A model generated the notes under the pieces. That model made no database searches. It saw nothing but the letters and a program-made list of their open reading frames with translations, and was not told the DNA's origin. DNA of 64,000 bases from Acidobacteriota bacterium (GTDB lineage Bacteria > Acidobacteriota > Terriglobia > Bryobacterales > UBA6623), in assembly GCA_016125275.1 (NCBI GenBank), contig WGMB01000003.1, positions 930,001 to 994,000 of the forward strand, read 5' to 3'. The translations under genes and the position numbers were made by a program. This document shows positions 61,033-64,000 of the stretch, piece after piece; position 1 is the first letter of the stretch; every line of letters starts with the position of its first letter.

Positions 61033-62417
61033 AATTTTCCTTGCAGCAGATCGCCGACATACTCGGCGTGGGCCGCGATGCGGATTCGCAGGTCGTGGCC
61101 GGAGGCTGGTCGATCGACACGCGAACGATCCAGCCCGGAGACGTCTTTTTTGCTCTTGCCGGTCCGCGCCATGACGGCCACGACTATGTCGCCGCGGCTT
61201 TCGCCGCCGGCGCCGTGGCCGCCGTCGTCGGACGTTCGTGGGATACGCCTGATGCGGGGCGGGCCGGCTTTTTGTATCGCGTGGACGACCCTTTGCGGGC
61301 GCTGACGCAGCTCGCCTACGAGGGACGTCGCCGCTGGGACGGAACGGTCGTGGCCTTGACGGGCTCCAACGGCAAGACGACCACCAAGGAGATCGTCGCG
61401 GCGCTGCTGGCGACGAAGATGCGGGTTTCGAAGACCGTCGGCAATCTCAACAACGAGATCGGCGTCCCGTTGACCATTTTGAGGATTGATGACGACGCTG
61501 ACGCGGCGGTGCTCGAGTTGGGGATGAACCACGCCGGGGAGATCGAGCGGCTGGCGCGGCTGGCGCGGCCCGACGTGGGTTTGGTGACCAACGTCAGCGC
61601 CGCCCATGTGGGCCACTTCCATTCCGTGGAAGGCGTGGCGGCGGCCAAGCGGGAGCTCATCGACGAGCTCTCCGACGACGCCGTCGCCGTACTCAACGCC
61701 GACGACGCGCGCGTGCGGGAGTTCGGCGAGGGCCGCCAAGGCCGCACGGTCACCTTCGGGATGGCCGAGCCGGCCGACTACCGCGCGGTGGACGTGGAGC
61801 TGGGGCCGGACGGCGCGCGCTTCGGCTTCAAGCGCAAGGATCGCAAGGGCCAGCCGCTGACCTTCGAGTCGCATCTGCCGGGAAGGCACAACGTTCTGAA
61901 CATGACGGCCGGGCTGGCCGTCGCCGTGGAGCTGGGCCTGGAGGCGCGCTGGCTGCGCAAGGCCGCCGCCGCGATTCGGCCGGCCTCGATGCGCGGCGAG
62001 ATCCGGCCGGTCGGCGACTGGCTGGTGGTGGACGACTGCTACAACTCGAACCCGGCCGCCGCCGAGGCCATGCTGGACGTGCTGGCGGAGCTGCCTGGCA
62101 AGCGCAAGGTAGCCGTGCTGGGCGAGATGCTGGAGCTGGGCGACAGCGCCGCGGCCCTGCACCGCCAAGTGGGCCGCAAGGCGGCCGGAGCGGCGGACCT
62201 GATCGTCGCCGTGCGCGGCGCGGCGCGAGAGATCGCCGAGGGAGCCGCCGAGAGCGGCGCAGCCGACGGCGCCGTGAAGTTCTTTGAAGACGCCGACCAA
62301 GCCGGAGCCGCCCTGCGCGGGCTGCTCCAGCCCGGCGACACGATCCTGTTCAAAGGTTCCCGGGGCGTGGGCCTGGAGCGCGCGCTGGCGGCGGCGAGCG
62401 CCGGGGGAGGGCGGTAG
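61029..62417 (+). CDS. murF: UDP-MurNAc-tripeptide-D-Ala-D-Ala ligase
   Basis: 462 aa from GTG 61029, overlapping murE by GTGA. ATP loop ALTGSNGKTTTKEIV (Lys116), family motif NLNNEIGVPLTIL, and the ELGMNHAGEI motif unique to MurF. It adds D-Ala-D-Ala to complete the pentapeptide. Confidence 0.96.
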   Translation: MKFSLQQIADILGVGRDADSQVVAGGWSIDTRTIQPGDVFFALAGPRHDGHDYVAAAFAAGAVAAVVGRSWDTPDAGRAGFLYRVDDPLRALTQLAYEGRRRWDGTVVALTGSNGKTTTKEIVAALLATKMRVSKTVGNLNNEIGVPLTILRIDDDADAAVLELGMNHAGEIERLARLARPDVGLVTNVSAAHVGHFHSVEGVAAAKRELIDELSDDAVAVLNADDARVREFGEGRQGRTVTFGMAEPADYRAVDVELGPDGARFGFKRKDRKGQPLTFESHLPGRHNVLNMTAGLAVAVELGLEARWLRKAAAAIRPASMRGEIRPVGDWLVVDDCYNSNPAAAEAMLDVLAELPGKRKVAVLGEMLELGDSAAALHRQVGRKAAGAADLIVAVRGAAREIAEGAAESGAADGAVKFFEDADQAGAALRGLLQPGDTILFKGSRGVGLERALAAASAGGGR

Positions 62418-62420
62418 CCG

Positions 62421-63554
62421 ATGCTGTACCACCTCCTCTATGAACAGCTCTATCCGCTGTTCAGCCCGTTCCGGGTGTTCCAATACATCACCACGCGGAC
62501 GGCGTTCGCGATGCTGACGGCGCTGGGGCTGGGCTTGATCCTGGGGCCCTGGTTCATCGGCCGCCTGCGCCAGTTCCAGATCGGCCAGCACATTCGCGCC
62601 GACGGTCCGCAGTCGCACCTGTCCAAGGCCGGCACGCCCACGATGGGCGGGCTGCTGATCAACATTTCCATCCTCGTGCCCACGCTGCTGTGGACGAACC
62701 TGCGCAACGCCTACGTCTGGATTGCGCTGTTCGCGCTAGTGGGCTTCGGCGCGATCGGCTTTGTCGACGACTACGCCAAGATCCGCAAGGCCCGCAACCT
62801 GGGGCTGACGGCGCGAGGAAAGTTCGGCCTGCAAGCGTTGATGACGCTGGCGATCGGGTCGGTTCTCGCCTGGCTCTCTCTCCGCGGGGAGTACCAGCCT
62901 GTGCTGGCGCTCCCCTTCTTCAAGCAGATCCGTCCGACGCTGGTGATCGAGCCGCTGCTGCACAACCCCTGGACGCTGCCGTTGGCCTTCTCCGGCTTTC
63001 TGGTGTTCCTGTTTCTGGTGCTGGTGGGCTCGTCCAACGCGGTCAACCTCACCGACGGGCTCGACGGGCTGGCGATCGGGCTGACGGTGGTATGCGCCGG
63101 GGCCTTGACGGCGCTGACGTACGTCGCCGGCCACCGCGAGATCGCCGCCTACCTCGACATTCCGCGCGTACCGCAGGCGGCCGAGCTGACGATCTTCGGC
63201 GGGGCCATGGTGGGCTCGAGCTTGGCCTTCCTCTGGTACAACTCGCACCCGGCGGAGATGTTCATGGGCGATGTGGGATCGCTCGGGCTGGGCGGCGCGA
63301 TGGGCATCATGTCGGTGCTGATCAAGCAGGAGGTCCTGCTGCTGTTCATCGGCGGGGTGTTCGTGGTGGAGACGCTGTCCGTGATTCTGCAGGTCGGCAG
63401 CTTCAAGCTGCGCGGCAAGCGAATCTTCAAGATGGCGCCGCTGCACCATCACTTCGAGCAACTCGGTTGGCCGGAATCGAAGGTGATCGTACGGTTTTGG
63501 ATCGCCGGCCTGGTGCTGGCGCTGTTTGCGCTGTCGACGTTGAAGCTGCGATGA
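62421..63554 (+). CDS. mraY: Phospho-MurNAc-pentapeptide translocase
   Basis: 377 aa with about ten membrane helices. Catalytic loops are FVDDYAKIRKARNLGL (paired aspartates), NLTDGLDGLAIGL, GDVGSLGLGGAMG and LHHHFEQLGWPE. It makes lipid I from UDP-MurNAc-pentapeptide and undecaprenyl phosphate. The reading frame ends at TGA 63552-63554, overlapping murD by ATGA. Confidence 0.96.
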   Translation: MLYHLLYEQLYPLFSPFRVFQYITTRTAFAMLTALGLGLILGPWFIGRLRQFQIGQHIRADGPQSHLSKAGTPTMGGLLINISILVPTLLWTNLRNAYVWIALFALVGFGAIGFVDDYAKIRKARNLGLTARGKFGLQALMTLAIGSVLAWLSLRGEYQPVLALPFFKQIRPTLVIEPLLHNPWTLPLAFSGFLVFLFLVLVGSSNAVNLTDGLDGLAIGLTVVCAGALTALTYVAGHREIAAYLDIPRVPQAAELTIFGGAMVGSSLAFLWYNSHPAEMFMGDVGSLGLGGAMGIMSVLIKQEVLLLFIGGVFVVETLSVILQVGSFKLRGKRIFKMAPLHHHFEQLGWPESKVIVRFWIAGLVLALFALSTLKLR

Positions 63555-64000
63555 GGTACGACGGACAGAAGGTGCTCGTGGTGGGCCTGGGAGCTTCCGG
63601 GCAGGCCGCCGTGCGCTTCTTTGCCCGCCGCGGCGCCCGGGTGGAGGCGACCGACAGCAGCAATCCCGAGAGGCTCGGCGCGATCATCGAGTCGTTGCGA
63701 CCGTACCTGGCGGAGATCCACCTGGGCGGGCACCCGGACAAGGTCTTTCTGGAGCAGGACCTGATCGTCCCCTCCCCGGGCGTGGACTGGCGGCTACCGC
63801 AACTGCGGGCGGCGCGGCACAACGGCGTGAGGGTGGCCGGCGAGCTCGACTTCGCCGCCGACGAGCTGCGCGGCCGAGTGATCGGCGTGACCGGGGCCAA
63901 CGGCAAGACGACGACGGTGTCGTTGATCGGCCACATCCTGCGCGAAGCCGGCTTGCGGACCGTGGTGGGCGGCAACATCGGGCGACCGTTGCTGGACATG
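63551..64000 (+). CDS. murD: UDP-MurNAc-L-alanine D-glutamate ligase (3'-truncated)
   Basis: 150 codons from ATG 63551 to the window edge. It begins MRYDGQKVLVVGLGASGQAA, the Rossmann-like N-domain of MurD, and reaches the ATP loop VTGANGKTTTVSLIGH. The frame is open to the end. It adds D-Glu to UDP-MurNAc-L-Ala and continues the tightly overlapped dcw operon. Confidence 0.93.
   Translation, partial: MRYDGQKVLVVGLGASGQAAVRFFARRGARVEATDSSNPERLGAIIESLRPYLAEIHLGGHPDKVFLEQDLIVPSPGVDWRLPQLRAARHNGVRVAGELDFAADELRGRVIGVTGANGKTTTVSLIGHILREAGLRTVVGGNIGRPLLDM

Overview
The window is GC-rich (by eye about two-thirds G+C) and reads as a chromosomal segment of an Acidobacteriota member, most likely from the Bryobacterales/Solibacter side. 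The evidence is three large exported proteins carrying the Solibacter-type C-terminal domain family (TIGR03437-like), two TonB-dependent receptors with N-terminal carboxypeptidase-regulatory-like domains, formylglycine sulfatases, and a standard dcw cluster whose MurE carries the meso-diaminopimelate type motif. Placement is inferred from protein families only.

Layout. 1-9.9 kb: the end of a membrane histidine kinase and its NtrC-type regulator, adenylate kinase, an unrecognised 724-residue protein, a Dabb protein, an aminotransferase, prfB with a textbook +1 programmed frameshift site, and a CcmH-like gene. 9.9-23.5 kb: an esterase, an Fpg/Nei glycosylase, a decayed vapBC pair, a membrane protein, a large exported protein with a degenerate metallopeptidase site, a PQQ dehydrogenase with a haem c domain, PilZ and DUF2059 proteins, and an ABC exporter operon followed in the same reading frame by a pentapeptide-repeat ORF. 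23.5-34.8 kb: a structured leader or small RNA in front of tsaD, then tmk, holB, hfq, two tandem paralogous surface propeller proteins and thrS. 34.8-43 kb: an amber-interrupted ORF, higBA, an XRE/periplasmic-binding-like regulator divergent from a TonB receptor, a 1-kb low-GC insertion bounded by 119-bp direct repeats, and a ribulokinase-like FGGY kinase. 43-48.2 kb: a three-gene operon (GAP1-like 961 aa, single-pass membrane protein, vWA-like protein) that resembles predicted NTP-dependent conflict systems. 48.2-55 kb: two sulfatases around a VapB/truncated VapC pair, a small RHH/TPR-like protein and a second TonB receptor. 55-64 kb: the dcw cluster mraZ-rsmH-ftsL-ftsI-murE-murF-mraY-murD, tightly packed with 4-nt overlaps and preceded by a long array of MraZ-type boxes.

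The most interesting object is the 5' region of tsaD (23587-23917). It has a sigma70-like promoter and a nested RNA fold, then an 18-codon ORF with a Shine-Dalgarno that is complementary to 16 nt of the usual 16S 3' end. Seven of its 17 codons after the start are ANN codons, which are read by t6A-modified tRNAs. A strong intrinsic terminator follows immediately before tsaD, the gene that makes t6A. This looks like an attenuator that could sense t6A status or free 30S subunits. That function is inference; the sequence elements themselves are directly visible.
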